Below, piece by piece: positions 21,406 through 32,602 of a stretch of DNA of 64,000 bases. The translations under genes and the position numbers were made by a program. Positions within the stretch are counted from its first letter, which is position 1, and every line of letters starts with the position of its first letter. Below the pieces are notes generated by a model. The model was given only the letters and a program-made list of their open reading frames with translations, was not told the DNA's origin and did no database searches. Origin of the DNA: Lepidostoma basale (lineage: Eukaryota > Arthropoda > Insecta > Trichoptera > Lepidostomatidae); contig JAHDVF020001468.1 in the NCBI GenBank assembly GCA_022606425.2, forward strand, positions 3,023,501 to 3,087,500, read 5' to 3'.

Positions 21406-22419
21406 TGTTTTAATTTATGTTGAAAATGTCTCACTATAAATTAAGTGTTTCGTGCGAAAGTTTATGCAACTTTTTAAATGAGTAAAATATGTAAAGCTGA
21501 TCAAAGAGAAGGTCGTTATCTACTTTGGAATTATTGCACTCGCGACTTTCTAAATAATGTACAATCATCGCTCATTCTTACAAGAAAATGACTATTTAAA
21601 TTTGTTCGGAAAACTGGATTGTTCATTACAAGTTTTCTATTCTGTTATCACTCTCCGTGATTACACCTGCAATGCACTTTCACTGTTTTCTGAGATCATT
21701 TACATATTGATTGTGTGGGAAAATTATGTATCTGCTTATTAATTACCTTTTTATAATTGTGATCAGAAATTTCTTCTTCGACTTACATGTTTCGAAATTA
21801 TTGCCATTTTTTTTAAATACGTTAATTAAATTATTGATTAACTTGAGGTAGTAAAACGGTGGAATTCCTTATTAGTGAATTATTGAGAATTAAAATATTT
21901 TGTTTAATTTATATGAGTTTGCTTATCGCAATTAGATAAGTTATCCATGCCAAGCTTAGAGAAAAAAATCCCATTGTCTATTTAATTAAAATTAAAATGC
22001 ATAAGTTATTTTTGTTGTGTTTTATTTTATGTCATTACTCACTTTTGTATTTTTATTTAATTTTATTGTTATTTTTTTTAAATTATGTAAAACTATGTAT
22101 TGAAAATATTATATTTATTGAAACGTGTTTGAAAAAAATAGGAGTAACATTTTTCATAATATTTCATTATCAATCTTCATATTACGTAAAATGTACATTT
22201 TCCATCTAAGTTTTATTATTGTATATTTTGTGAGAGCGACATCTATCGTCTTACTAGGGCGTTGCCAAACGTCAGTAGACACTGGATAATGCCCTATCTC
22301 CCTTTCAGGAACGTTATTTAAAAAAAATAAAAATGAAATCGAGCTTATCACAGAAAAAAAACGTAATTTTTAATTATATTGATTTTGGTATACATACTAA
22401 TGCTTATTTTTTGTTGCAG

Positions 22420-22474
22420 GTAATATACTCATAATTGCTGTCACCATGAAAGCGGCCAACTTAGTGATTCTAAG
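22420..22474 (+). other. Candidate small exon with a start codon
   Basis: Preceded by a textbook 3' splice site: branch-like TACTAATG, a T-rich tract and TTGCAG ending at 22419. It contains ATG at 22446 in a fair context (GTCACCATGA), encodes MKAANLVIL and part of the next codon, and ends at a possible donor AAG/GTCAGA. Could be a coding exon 1/2 of a host gene. The donor is weak and no matching downstream exon is established. Confidence 0.3.
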
Positions 22475-22617
22475 GTCAGAATTATTTGTGTTGTATCGGG
22501 ATATTTATTTTTTTGTCGCTTTAAAGAAAGATAATTTTTTTAAATGCCTAATAAATATTGCCCAATTAAAAAAAGCTAGAATATTGCGAGGATTTTGAAG
22601 ATGTGTTTAATCTTATA

Positions 22618-23692
22618 AAACTAACTAACTAACTAACCATCACGCCATTTCCCCGGAGGGGTAGGCAGAGAGGATGGATCGCCACACTGGCCTGTCCTGG
22701 CACACCTCTCGGGCTTCCTCCACATTCATACATCGCACCATGCACGCACGTCGATTATTCCGACTTCGAATTTGGCCGCCTTTTAGTAATTGGTTAATTT
22801 GGTCATGCCATGTTTTCCTCGGTCGTCCTCGGCTTCTTTTCCCACTCACACTACTTGTGTACAACTTTTTAACCATTCTACTCTCATCCATTCGTTCCAT
22901 ATGTCCGAACCATCTCAGGGATCCTTTCTTAATTTTATTCATGATGCAGTCATCTGTCTTACATTTCTTTCTTATTTCATCGTTCGGTATTCTATCATAC
23001 AACGTTTTCCCGCACATTCTTCTTAGTGATCTCATTTCTACGGCGTTTATCCTGCTTTCATCCTTCTTTTGCCAGCTCCAAGCTTCACTTCCATACATGA
23101 GGGTTGGCACTAGAACTCCATTGTGTACTGCCATCTTTGCTTCTGTGGATATATTTCTATTTGCAGTAATGACTTTGAGTGCGCCATTTATTTTATTCCC
23201 AGCACCAACCCTCCTTTCGATGTCTTTCTCCATTTTTCCGTCCCTTGTAAACATGCTTCCCAGATACGTAAATTCAGTAACTTGCTCCAATTTCTCGCCC
23301 ATCGCACTTATATCACAAATCGTCATACATTCTTCTTTCTCGAAAACCATCACTTTAGATTTAGACACATTCATCACCAAGTCACTCTTTTTGCATGCCT
23401 CATACATCCTTGCCACTAAGACTTGCAAATTGTCTTTACTGTCAGCGATTAACACAGCATCGTCTGCATATAACAAACAGCTGACTGACAAACAATTCAT
23501 CTTAGCACCAGCGTCTATGCCTTCAAGTTCTTTCATACACTTGTCCAAGTATAGATTGAACAACCACGGGGACATCACACAACCCTGTTTGACACCTTTG
23601 GTGATGTCAAACCAAGATGTGACAGCCCCATTAACCCTGACACAAGCGGTGCTTCCCTCATAGAGGGATGCGACCGCGCGTCTTATATACAT
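22618..23692 (-). mobile_element. LINE family L-A, longest copy, 5' truncated
   Basis: This is the whole visible insertion around the RT fragment. On the minus strand it ends GTGATGGTTAGTTAGTTAG, a simple TTAG-repeat tail directly after the stop codon, so the family has almost no 3' UTR. It is the reference for about two dozen shorter copies in the window. At least two subfamilies are visible from the C-terminal region: one reads ...LLKGG before the basic RSR stretch, the other ...ILNVGH. Confidence 0.9.
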
Positions 23693-23728
23693 GATTAAAA
23701 CATGATTAAATATATATCTTATATACAT
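22640..23728 (-). CDS. LINE reverse transcriptase, C-terminal 362-residue fragment (family L-A)
   Basis: This is the 3' half of the reverse-transcriptase ORF of a non-LTR retrotransposon, which copies its RNA into nicked chromosomal DNA. The reading frame is uninterrupted. Visible motifs are GVKQGCVMSPWLF (residues about 45-57, RT motif B region), the catalytic YADD box (87-90), FTYLGS (153-158, thumb side), MYGSEAWSWQKKDESR (about 211-226), RWFGHMERMDES (about 272-283) and GRPRKTWHDQINQ (301-313). The apurinic-type endonuclease and the first RT motifs, including the first catalytic aspartate, are missing, so the copy is 5' truncated and cannot work alone. Retrotransposon homology begins near 23690; the first ~13 residues probably come from flanking DNA. 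The stop is followed at once by the TTAG-repeat 3' tail. The open frame suggests a young copy. The antisense strand also has a long open frame, which is a shadow. Confidence 0.9.
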   Translation of the reverse strand: MYIRYIFNHVLIMYIRRAVASLYEGSTACVRVNGAVTSWFDITKGVKQGCVMSPWLFNLYLDKCMKELEGIDAGAKMNCLSVSCLLYADDAVLIADSKDNLQVLVARMYEACKKSDLVMNVSKSKVMVFEKEECMTICDISAMGEKLEQVTEFTYLGSMFTRDGKMEKDIERRVGAGNKINGALKVITANRNISTEAKMAVHNGVLVPTLMYGSEAWSWQKKDESRINAVEMRSLRRMCGKTLYDRIPNDEIRKKCKTDDCIMNKIKKGSLRWFGHMERMDESRMVKKLYTSSVSGKRSRGRPRKTWHDQINQLLKGGQIRSRNNRRACMVRCMNVEEAREVCQDRPVWRSILSAYPSGEMA

Positions 23729-23879
23729 GGTTAAAACCGAATTGATTCATATTTTTCATGTAATCCAAATAAATATTATATAATCTGTAAGTGTTGAAAA
23801 TAACGAAAAAATATACTCGTATAGTGCACAGTATGAGGGTTATTGTATTGTATGGTGTATATGGGTTATTGTATTGACT

Positions 23880-24332
23880 CTTATATGGAGCTGGCAAAAG
23901 AAGGATGAAAGTCAAATAAATTCGGTGGAAATGATATACTATAATGAATACTTTCGAGATTTAATCTTTAACGAATGTTTGTTAAATCTGTATGTGATAA
24001 TGTGTCAAATACTTATAAGAAGTGAATGGAGTGCAAATGAAAGTGTTAGGAACAAAATAATGAAACGGTGATTGTTAGTGTGGACACATGGATAGAATAA
24101 ATATGTTAACGATATAAATGCAGCAAGAAAAATAAGAAGACCGTGGAATCCCTGGTACTATCAATCCAATCAAATATTTAATGTCGGCTACGTGAGGAGT
24201 CGGAGAAATCGACGTGCCTGCATGACAAGATGTAGAGTACTTATGTTGAGGAAGCGATTTAGCGAAAAAGTGTGGCGGTCAATTCTTTCTCCTTAGCCCT
24301 CCGGAGGCACTACGTGGTAATTAGTTTTTTAG
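23880..24332 (+). mobile_element. LINE L-A copy with internal deletion
   Basis: Landmarks in order: GGAGCTGGCAAAAGAAGGAT, GTGGACACATGGATAGAATA, GTCGGCTACGTGAGGAGTCG, CATGACAAGATGTAGAGTAC, and a 3' end of the form CACTACGTGGTAATTAG. It lies about 200 bases from the long L-A copy and on the opposite strand, so the two form a divergent pair. Confidence 0.8.
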
Positions 24333-25420
24333 ATACGAAAATTGAAACAATATCGATTTTATATTATTAGTATATATTTATAGTATATGGAAGTTTTCTG
24401 GGATGTAAGGCGTGTCCGAGCCCTACAACGTCTATTGCAATCGGCGTTTCGGAGATTGTTACTTTCACCAACTCGGATTAAACAAAATTGGTACAATGAA
24501 CTTGAGAATTAATCTACAATCATTGAAACAATCGTCTTCAAAGTGATTAAAGTCAATCACATTGAAATGTCGATCTCAGGTGTAGATTCAAAGTATTCGT
24601 TTAATAACAACAATGTATGCATAGTAATCTGGAGTTTTGTTTTTAAATATATTTTCTGAAACACTTCTGATTTGAGTAGCTCTTGAAATTTTTTTCAGAA
24701 CACTTCAAAACAATTTGTTTCATAACACTTATGAAACAAATTGTTGTTAAAATTCGATGTTTTTCATAAATTATTTAAACGTGAATCCACAACACAAAGT
24801 GATAGTTAATATAGACAAAATGAAAACATTTTAAGTTTCAGTTTTTATTTGGCATCTCTTATAAGTATTTTTTGTTTTGCAAACGAATTTTTCCCATTTT
24901 TTTTTGCATTCTCATAAATTTTTTATATATTTGTTCGTTTTGACGTGTTACACTTTTACAATGCGTATTATTTGCATTGTTGTATTTTATAAATCAAACG
25001 TAATAGCACTCATTTTCATTCCCCGCGCTTTACTCTCAGAAATGTTTATTGTAATAAAAGTTAAATCGCATAACAATAAGAGGCATTCATCGAAATGGAA
25101 TTGATATTATGTACATTCGCGTATCGCTTTCCCTGACAAATAAACAGCACACACACAGACATTCATTCCGTAAGGAAAACATTTAATAATAAAGCAATGA
25201 AAATTTTCTGAATTTTTTCGAATATTATTATAAATACTGTGAAATATTAGAATTCATATTTACTAGAAGTCTAGTCTGACTAGTTTGCAAAAAAATTCGG
25301 CCACGTAATTTCGAGTACATGTGTAAAATATGATGTGTTGTCTCGTAAGAATGAGGTAAGATAAAAAAAATCAATGTTTTTTTTTTGCCAAATAATCTGA
25401 CTTTGAGACACGCAAAATAC
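24333..25420. other. AT-rich DNA, no gene seen
   Basis: Apart from the hairpin at 24712 no structure was noticed; frames here are Phe/Ile-rich products of T-rich DNA. Confidence 0.5.
24712..24750. repeat. Short perfect hairpin
   Basis: AACAATTTGTTTCATAA, then CACTTATGAAACAAATTGTT. Stem about 17 bp with almost no loop. Confidence 0.7.
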
Positions 25421-25422
25421 TA

Positions 25423-25771
25423 GGTTGTTTTTTTAGAGGTTTGGTTTTTAAACTGGCAACATTGTTTCTACAGACTGTCAATTTGACAGTTGACAGTTGA
25501 TTTTTAGTCAGTACGTTTTGCCATTTCACCATGTATAGACGTCAGAACAGCTGTAAATTGTGCAAATTTATGTTGAAAATCATGGTTCGGTTCGCCAAAC
25601 TTATCGTGTACTACGCCCATTTTACGGTCGACATAATCGTCCATTCGAGCAAGTAATTCGGAAGACCATGGATCGTTTTCGCACCACGTACACTCTAGTG
25701 GATAATACGCATCCACAAAGACGACAATTGTCGAAAATTGGACTTCACGTATACCTCTAAAAAAATCACCC
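25423..25771 (+). mobile_element. Tc1/mariner-like element with N-terminal transposase remnant
   Basis: TIRs TTTTTTTAGAGGT (25428-25440) and ACCTCTAAAAAAA (25753-25765), with weaker matching GGTT/GGTG bases outside. Inside, a short frame reads VQIYVENHGSVRQTYRVLRP, FYGRHNRPFEQVIRKTMDRF and RTTYTL. This matches the helix-turn-helix DNA-binding N terminus of insect IS630/mariner-related transposases (SVR.(T)YR.LR.F.G.HNRP...I...(M/V)..F). The DDE catalytic part is deleted, so it could move only with help from a full-length relative. Confidence 0.85.
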
Positions 25772-26955
25772 TTTATTTCTATTAGGAAAATATATTTTTG
25801 CTATATTTTTATTTATTTCTGTAACCACTGCAGAATCTTTAACTACTCAAGGATCTTCCTCCATTTTTGCCACTATTTTTGGTCTCTGCTAATTGGCATT
25901 ATATTGTATTGTATATGAATCCGGTTTTTTTTCAACGAGATGGGGGTGTGCCTCTTTTTTCTTCCCGCTTGCATGGTACACCATGCATTGCGTTTTGGAT
26001 TATGAAGCTGGTCGCTTTAGTATGTCCAACTAGCAATTGTGTTATTTTGAGGATGGAATACTACTGGTGCATCTTGCCACTGCGCCAGACGTCGCCTCCT
26101 AGCGACGAATCTATTCGCCATAGTTTTTCAATTGGGCTTAATATCTGAACAGCTATCACGTTCTAATAATTAGATTATCCATTGATTATCTGGATCATAC
26201 TTGAAATGATGCTTATTATGAGTTGGTTTAAAAATTCATTCGCTTTTTATTCTTTCCGTAAAGATTCCATTTCTTCTCGGAATGATCGTTAATGCTTGCG
26301 TCCTCTTGTTCGTTGTTTACTCCGAGATCCTGCACCGCTTGGCGTCGCTCCAACCGCACAGCATCCTAATAAACCACATTTTTGTGCGCTTTCATTCGAC
26401 TCATTTTATATTTCCTTCGCCGCTGATTATTCTTAATTGATTACTCAATCCCGCGCTCTCTCCCGTCCGCCGGCCACCGGCCCGTGTTTTGTTAGCCGCT
26501 CCTGGACTTGGCACGTGGATTTTACGAGAACCGAATTAATAAATGAATTTTATTCCCATTGCGATGACGTCGGTCGGTTTCTATTTCTGTTGGTTGGTCT
26601 CGGCCTAACGGAGTGGCTCTGTCGACAATGACTTTGTTTTTGTTAAATACACAAGAACATTCATCTAAGCGAGCCTTCGGCAGATACTCATTCACTGTGT
26701 TCGCACATCATTGGCGGTGGGTGAAAATTTGTTGAAAAGTTCGCATGCTGCGTATTTTTAAATAGAGTGTTCTCTAAAATATTTGGTACACGAGTATTGC
26801 AACTTCCAGTTAAATATCACAGATGACTAAATCTTCGAATGTTTCCGAAATTTGAATTCTACGCCTAAGCGAATATATAGTATATTAATATAATATATGA
26901 TGATTATATGAACCAAAGGCTTCTGAACAGCAAAACTTTATGCACACATAAAATA
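25772..26955. other. Unique DNA, no gene assigned
   Basis: 25860-26150 and 26440-26640 are GC-richer with plus-strand frames of 93 and 64 codons, neither with a family signature. Confidence 0.4.
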
Positions 26956-27126
26956 AACTAAAACTAACTAACAAATTTATTTGATCGTGCCACATTTTCC
27001 TCGGTATTCCTCAATTTCTGATTTTCCATTTACATCGTTAACAAATATTTTTTTACCATTCTTTCTTCATTCATTCTTTCCATAAGTCCAAACCATCTTA
27101 ATGATCCTTTCATTATTTCATCTCAC
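26956..27126 (-). mobile_element. LINE L-A fragment
   Basis: The plus strand shows ACTAACTAAC, then TTTGATCGTGCCACATTTTC, TTTACATCGTTAACAAA and CCAAACCATCTTAATGATCC. The final C-terminal ~120 bases are missing between the tail-like start and the WHDQ segment. Confidence 0.7.
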
Positions 27127-27602
27127 ACATGAATTAAGAAACTTCTAAATTATATTAAAGCTTCATCATCATAATATTTACGAAATATAGTGGGTATTTA
27201 TAATTTATAATTTATAGTTTTCTTTTTTTTTTCATTTTCTTTTTTTGAAGCCGCAGATAAGACTGCTTTAAAAAATGTAGTGGAGTCTTTTGAATTTTAG
27301 TTACCAAGTACAGAACTTTAGGCATTACTCGGAGGACACGGTATGCATCCGACATTCGACTTGCGCCTCGCTGGGTCCGGTTAGAAAATTCAATTTACGT
27401 AATGCCGTCGCTTGACGTGTCTGCGGTATTTATACAGAAGTCGGTGCCACTATGATTCATTCATATTGAAGTTTGGACGCGGTGCAAATCACAAATGGGA
27501 CTCTTAATCATCCGCCATCACTCGGATGGCCGACTCCCGTAATTCTGATTTTCGCCTGCCGCTCCCTTTGTAGATGACAGAAAAAAAGAACACGAATTAA
27601 GG

Positions 27603-28014
27603 CCGTGCCACACTGTTTGAGACAAGCTCTCCACAGGGGTGACCTTGGTGGAGAGCTGTGGAGCCCACGGTTGATGTAGCGTCCACATACTGTTGTAAAC
27701 AAGCTCTCCACAGGGGTCACCTTTGTGGAGCCCACGGTTGGTGTGGCATCCACAGTAGACACCATTTTCGTTCAATACGTCCGCACTCCACCGATGCGCG
27801 ATGTCGCTATGCAAATGACCTTGACTGGTGGAATGTGGAGCGTCCACATTGTGGAATGCGTATTTACAACGGCGGGATCCAAACGCTACTATGCGCGTCC
27901 GTCCACAAAGGTTGTTAAAGGTCAAACGAATTTTTGTTTCAAACAAGTGTCTACACAGTTTAAACCGCCGGTGGAAACCGATGTGGAGAGCTTGTTTAAA
28001 ACAGTGTGGCACGG
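27603..28014. mobile_element. GC-rich TIR element, unclassified
   Basis: About 33-bp TIRs: CCGTGCCACACTGTTT, then ACAAGCTCTCCACA at both ends in inverse orientation. Inside are two direct subrepeats (CTCTCCACAGGGGTSACCT, GTGGAGCCCACGGTTG). No clear target duplication, so the superfamily is open. Overlapping reading frames on both strands arise from the inverted structure and are not credible genes. Confidence 0.7.
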
Positions 28015-28564
28015 TTTTTATCCGCAGTAAAAGCTCACGGAAACGTTTGATAATCCCGCGACATACGGACGACGCTCGGGCCCTGAGGAAAGCTAGCAAT
28101 TAGTTTTTTCCCGCGTTGAAGCGGCCCGAGCTCGCGGCCGGCGGTTAACGCGCGCCCAAGAAATACGGCGTAATGTAGTTAAACCTGATTTTATCGCTCA
28201 ATTAATTTTATTCCTGTTGTAAATTTTAATAAAATCATTAACCGATTAATATCGAAGGGGGATACAGAGTTCGCGTGGTATAATTTATTAATACTAACCT
28301 TGAAGTCAAACATAAATTTCATGATTTGAATTTGTTGTGAACGCATAATAATCCGTGTTATTTCTGTTAGGCTGCGGCCACATAGGAAGGCGACTTGGTT
28401 GGTATCTAGAGATACGTTGCAAGCAAACTAGTGAACCAATGTACGGCGCACTATCGCGATGGCCACGCTGCACACTTCGCGCCACGCTAAGTGACTCTAT
28501 AGTGAAAAATATTTAGCACTTACCAAAAAACTTTGTATGGCCTTACCCCTAACATCATCATCAT

Positions 28565-28828
28565 CATCATCAGCCGTCTGTCATCCACTGCAGAATGTAG
28601 GCCTCTCCCAAAACCCGCCACCGCCCCCTATCCATTGCCGCTCTCATCCATCCATGTCCAGTAATCCTCTTCAGATCGTCGGTCCAGCGGGCAGGGGGAC
28701 GTCCAACTCTACGGAATCCTGAACGCGGTCTCCACTCCAGAACCCGTCTTCCCCATCGGCTGTCGATTCTCCGACAGATATGGCCAGAGCGCGTGTGAGA
28801 AGTCTTACATACTTTCATATTTAATATA
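28565..28828 (-). mobile_element. LINE L-E C-terminal fragment
   Basis: The minus strand encodes RSGHICRRIDSRWGRRVLEW, RPRSGFRRVGRPPARWTDDL, MRAAMDRGRWRVLGEAYILQ and WMTDG, stop, then a TGATGATGATGATGATG tail (28557-28575). Open through the whole fragment. Confidence 0.88.
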
Positions 28829-29373
28829 ACCATACCCCTAATATATAATAAATAAATATTGACTCCAAGCAATGAAATTTAGAGATTTTTATTAGACTAA
28901 TATATAAATGCACTTTGGGTTAGGTTAGGTTGTCTTAGAACGTACAAATTTTAATTTTAAATAGTTTGGGTTTTTGATTTTATAGTATTTATATACTTGG
29001 TACATTTATATCTTTCATTTGGATAGTTTGCTCACAATAATCAATTGTTTTAATGAATTACTAGCAACCTTTACGTTAGGACAATTTTTTTAAAATGTTA
29101 AATTAGGCTACGTGTGGGATTGTTTTTAATTGCAATGGCACCCAAGACTTTGAAGCACAGCGCTAAAACGATGCCGCAGAAGGAAGGAAGTAAAGGAAAT
29201 GAAGACCCTCGGGAGAACGTGGCGATTCCACTGCCGGCGTCTATCACTGAACTATCCCTATTGTGGGTCCAGGATTGGACATTTATAGCCAAATGAGGAC
29301 CCACATCCGCGAAAGACAGTCTTCCTCGGTAACGATGATATTTAAACATATTTTTTTAAATATGTAACTAAGG

Positions 29374-29572
29374 TGTCCTACATGAGTCATGTGCTTAGAG
29401 GAGAAAACGAACTGCTGCACTTGATCATTAAGGGCAAAATAGAGGGTCTTCGAGGTGTGGTGATACGACCGATCTCTTGGCTCCGGAATATTCGTGACTG
29501 GACTGGGATAGGAAACTTTGAGGCACTATCTAGAAGTTGGGATGATCCGAGATGACGCACGGCGAAGAGGAG
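29374..29572 (+). mobile_element. LINE L-H C-terminal fragment
   Basis: An open 60-codon frame encodes SHVLRGENELLHLIIKGKIE, GLRGVVIRPISWLRNIRDWT and GIGNFEALSRSWDDPR, stop. It matches the 1.3 kb fragment residue by residue in IIxGKxEG and WTGI. Confidence 0.8.
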
Positions 29573-30365
29573 ATTATTATAAAAGTTATTATAAATCATT
29601 ATAAATCATTATTATAAATCATTATAAATTTATCAACACAAGAGTAGTTGATAACACGAAGCTGATTGGCTATACAAAAAATAAATAGTGATGTTAAGAC
29701 AACTCATCGCATTATGAACGCTTCGCCCTATGTAAACGTTCGAAGTATGAAAAATAAGTGAATAGTTTGTTTCATATCCGCATATTGTCATTTTCTATTT
29801 ATCTTCCTCAATACCTGCTCTCTAGTATCCAGGAATAAACTGGTATCGCGTTCAACTTCTTGCACGGATATAAATAGCGCTCGGATGTGCCTTACTCCCG
29901 TATCCGTTTTCCACCCTCATGTATTATTGGAGCACCATATAATGCCGGTTTGTTGGGAGCGCAGTTTCCCAGGTAGCGCTTCCCACCCCTCCTCGCCTAA
30001 CGGCTCCCGCGGGAATTGACATGCCTTCCTACCAGTAGTTTTCATTTCATATATTACTTGCCGTTCTTAGTTGTGTTGTACGATACACCTGTGCTTTGTG
30101 TACCTATCAGAATAGAAGCAACGCTTTAATAAATATTATCCAACATAGTTGTATTGATTGTCAGTATCGGACGGAAAGATTAATTCTATGAAATTATTAC
30201 ATATTTTCACGAGTATTGTTGCTAGTTTTAATATTTAGTACATATCTTCTAGGTGTATTTTTTTTAAATTATACATACAATATATACTTTTTTATGTTTC
30301 CTTTACCGGTGATACGTAACGTATACACATTACTTATTATAACCTTAATATTCCTATATATAATA
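29573..30365. other. Unique DNA after L-H
   Basis: Starts with a short tandem ATTATAAATC (29578-29625). GC-richer at 29890-30050 without a usable frame. Confidence 0.45.
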
Positions 30366-30612
30366 CGACCTTCGTAGCAGAGTGGTCATAAGCTATGACT
30401 TTCATGCCGAAGGTCCTGGGTCCTTCCCGGCGATGGCAGTGTGATTGTCACACTGTCTTTGGTCTGGTGTAGAATTCACGTGACAATAAAATGGCGATAG
30501 ATTGGCTACCTATCACATGTCACGAGAATCAATATCATAGCTAAAAAATAAAAATTGTATACAGTAATTGGGTCCAAACGACCTGTTGTGTACATATGGT
30601 AAAAAAATAATA
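30366..30612 (+). mobile_element. SINE1, type I tail
   Basis: CGACCTTCGTAGCAGAGTGG head; box B has lost bases (GGGTCCTTCCCGG), which should weaken internal promotion. Body and ATTGGGTCCAAACGACCTG tail are intact, followed by AATAATAATAATAAA. Confidence 0.88.
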
Positions 30613-30829
30613 ATAATAAATTTATTACTGTATTAACGGAATTCCTCCGTTATACATTTACTTGCGGATTTTAATATTTTAATAAATACTTATTTGGCAT
30701 AGAAAAAATAAATAAACAATGCAGTTAAACGATATATCACTATGTGACGTAATTTATTCATAAGAATAGCTTATCATTAGCACGAAAAATAAGAGGAAGA
30801 AGTGTGTCGCAATGTAGCATATCTACTTG

Positions 30830-30870
30830 TAAATATGAAAGTATGTAAGACTTCTCACACGCGCTCTTTA
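30830..30870 (+). mobile_element. Short L-E fragment
   Basis: TATGAAAGTATGTAAGACTT plus CTCACACGCGCTC is the same sequence, on the opposite strand, as the upstream edge of the 28.6 kb L-E copy. Only about 40 bases are shared. Confidence 0.55.
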
Positions 30871-31159
30871 CATCTTATTCTCGCTACTTCTGTATTCTCA
30901 TGTTCGAGAGAGACAAGTTATTCCTATGCGCAGAATTAAAATATTACGTCCCTTAATTTTGGACCTACGGATTTTTCGTTCAGTGGGTTTTCTTACATAC
31001 TGAGCGTTTACCGAAGATTTTTCATGTTTTTAGCAATTTGACTAAAAATATTTTCATCACACTCTTGACTTCACCTGTAGGCAATTTACATTCCATTTTT
31101 TAAATTTCTCATTTTGAAATGTGTAATTACTACACAGGACCGCAACGCGCGAGCTTTTT

Positions 31160-31228
31160 ATGGGGCGCTAAAGGAATTGTATATAAAAAAGCTAAATTTT
31201 ATAGCGCGCTAAAGGAATTGTACGTAAA
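31160..31228 (+). repeat. Local ~40-bp tandem duplication
   Basis: GGGCGCTAAAGGAATTGTAT and GCGCGCTAAAGGAATTGTAC are 40 bases apart, separated by ATAAAAAAGCTAAATTTTAT. Confidence 0.65.
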
Positions 31229-31448
31229 TATAAAAAATTAAGAGTCATAAGAGCTCGTAACATGTTGATTTATTCTGAGATTAAGATACAAACGTTGCAT
31301 CATAACGAAGTGTTTTAATCAAACTTAAATATATGTATTTTTAATGTATAATTGATTTTACACATCGCTCCATGTGATAACTGATTTTTAAATATTTATT
31401 TTGAACGTGCAACGATACAACTAAATTATAAGTGTGTAGTTCGCTTAC

Positions 31449-31915
31449 TAGAATGGGGGAAATGAAGCATGGAACTGGCAGAAGAAGGATGAGAGCAGAA
31501 TAAATGCGATAGAGATGAGGTCCCTTAGACGTATGTGTAGTAAAACTGTATACGGCAGAATTTCAAATGTTGATATAAGGAAGGAATGTAGAGTGGAAGA
31601 AAGAATTATATCCTAAGTTATGAAAGGATCATATCACATATAGAACGCATAGACGAAGGAATAATGATTAAAAAAATGTATACGTTTACAATGTGAATGG
31701 AGTACGGAGTTGTGGGAGATAGAGAAAAACTTGACATGACCAAGTTAATCAAATTTTAAAGGTCAGCCATGTTACGAGTCAGAAGATTCGACGTGCGTGT
31801 TTGACTCGCTGTATGAATGTGTAGGAATCTAGATACGTGTGTCAGGATCGAGTAGTATGGCGGCCCATTTTCTCTGCCATTCGGAGAAACGGCGTGATGG
31901 TTTGTTGTTGTTCAA
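31449..31915 (+). mobile_element. LINE L-A copy
   Basis: Starts at GAAGCATGGAACTGGCAGAA (SEAWNWQK region) and runs through GAGATGAGGTCCCTTAGACG to GAAACGGCGTGATGGTTTG. Stops and frameshifts are frequent. Confidence 0.8.
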
Positions 31916-32602
31916 TAACTGAAATTGAAAAACATACTGTACGTAGTTTTGGCTACTGAGCAACTAACAGTCAGCTTTTGCAAACTGTACAGCAATGTAG
32001 AGTTTGCTCGTATATTTTAACCGCTTAGTTTGCATTTCAGTTCTAGCTGATATTAATTTATCTCGACATGCTAGTCGTACAGAACACAGCTTTCTTTGCA
32101 AAACCTCTCTCTGAACCCCGACTATCCCTGGTATTTAGCTGAAATTCTCGTGATTAGTTATACCGGGCAGCGTATAAAGTATGCGGATACCACGGTAGTA
32201 AATAATTGTATATGCATCTTAAATCAAAACCACGTCTTGTAGATATGATTCCGAGTATCTTGTCTTGAGCCCATTCTCCCGCGTTAGGTCGTGCGGCGTG
32301 CAATGTACTGCGTACTCCGCCAATAAATAAACTATTATACACATTTTGTGGACTGCGCGTGCCCGGGAAGGCTCGTTCGTCTGCCGCGAAGTTAATGGTG
32401 AAAATCGATGTACTATTAGAGCAACTGCACCTCTCACATAATCCATCGGCTAATGCGCGATAATATTTTGCATAAAACAAATGGCATTCGCTTAAGGATT
32501 AGCTAAAACATTAAATATTGTTCTAATTCGTGAATATTTATAAAACAATTTAAGGGTTTGGAATTTGTATAGATTTCACGCAACTACTCAACAGCGATGA
32601 TA

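Noticed and set aside
22621..22637. TTAG-like repeats suggesting insect telomere (TTAGG)n
   Set aside because: The unit is TTAG, four bases, always directly after the L-A stop codon: a LINE tail.
22674..23663. 329-codon plus-strand open frame
   Set aside because: It is the exact antisense of the LINE RT frame; the minus-strand frame has YADD and other RT motifs, this one has none.
27518..28103. Overlapping frames up to 193 codons on both strands
   Set aside because: They span an inverted-repeat element and mirror each other; no domain is recognisable.
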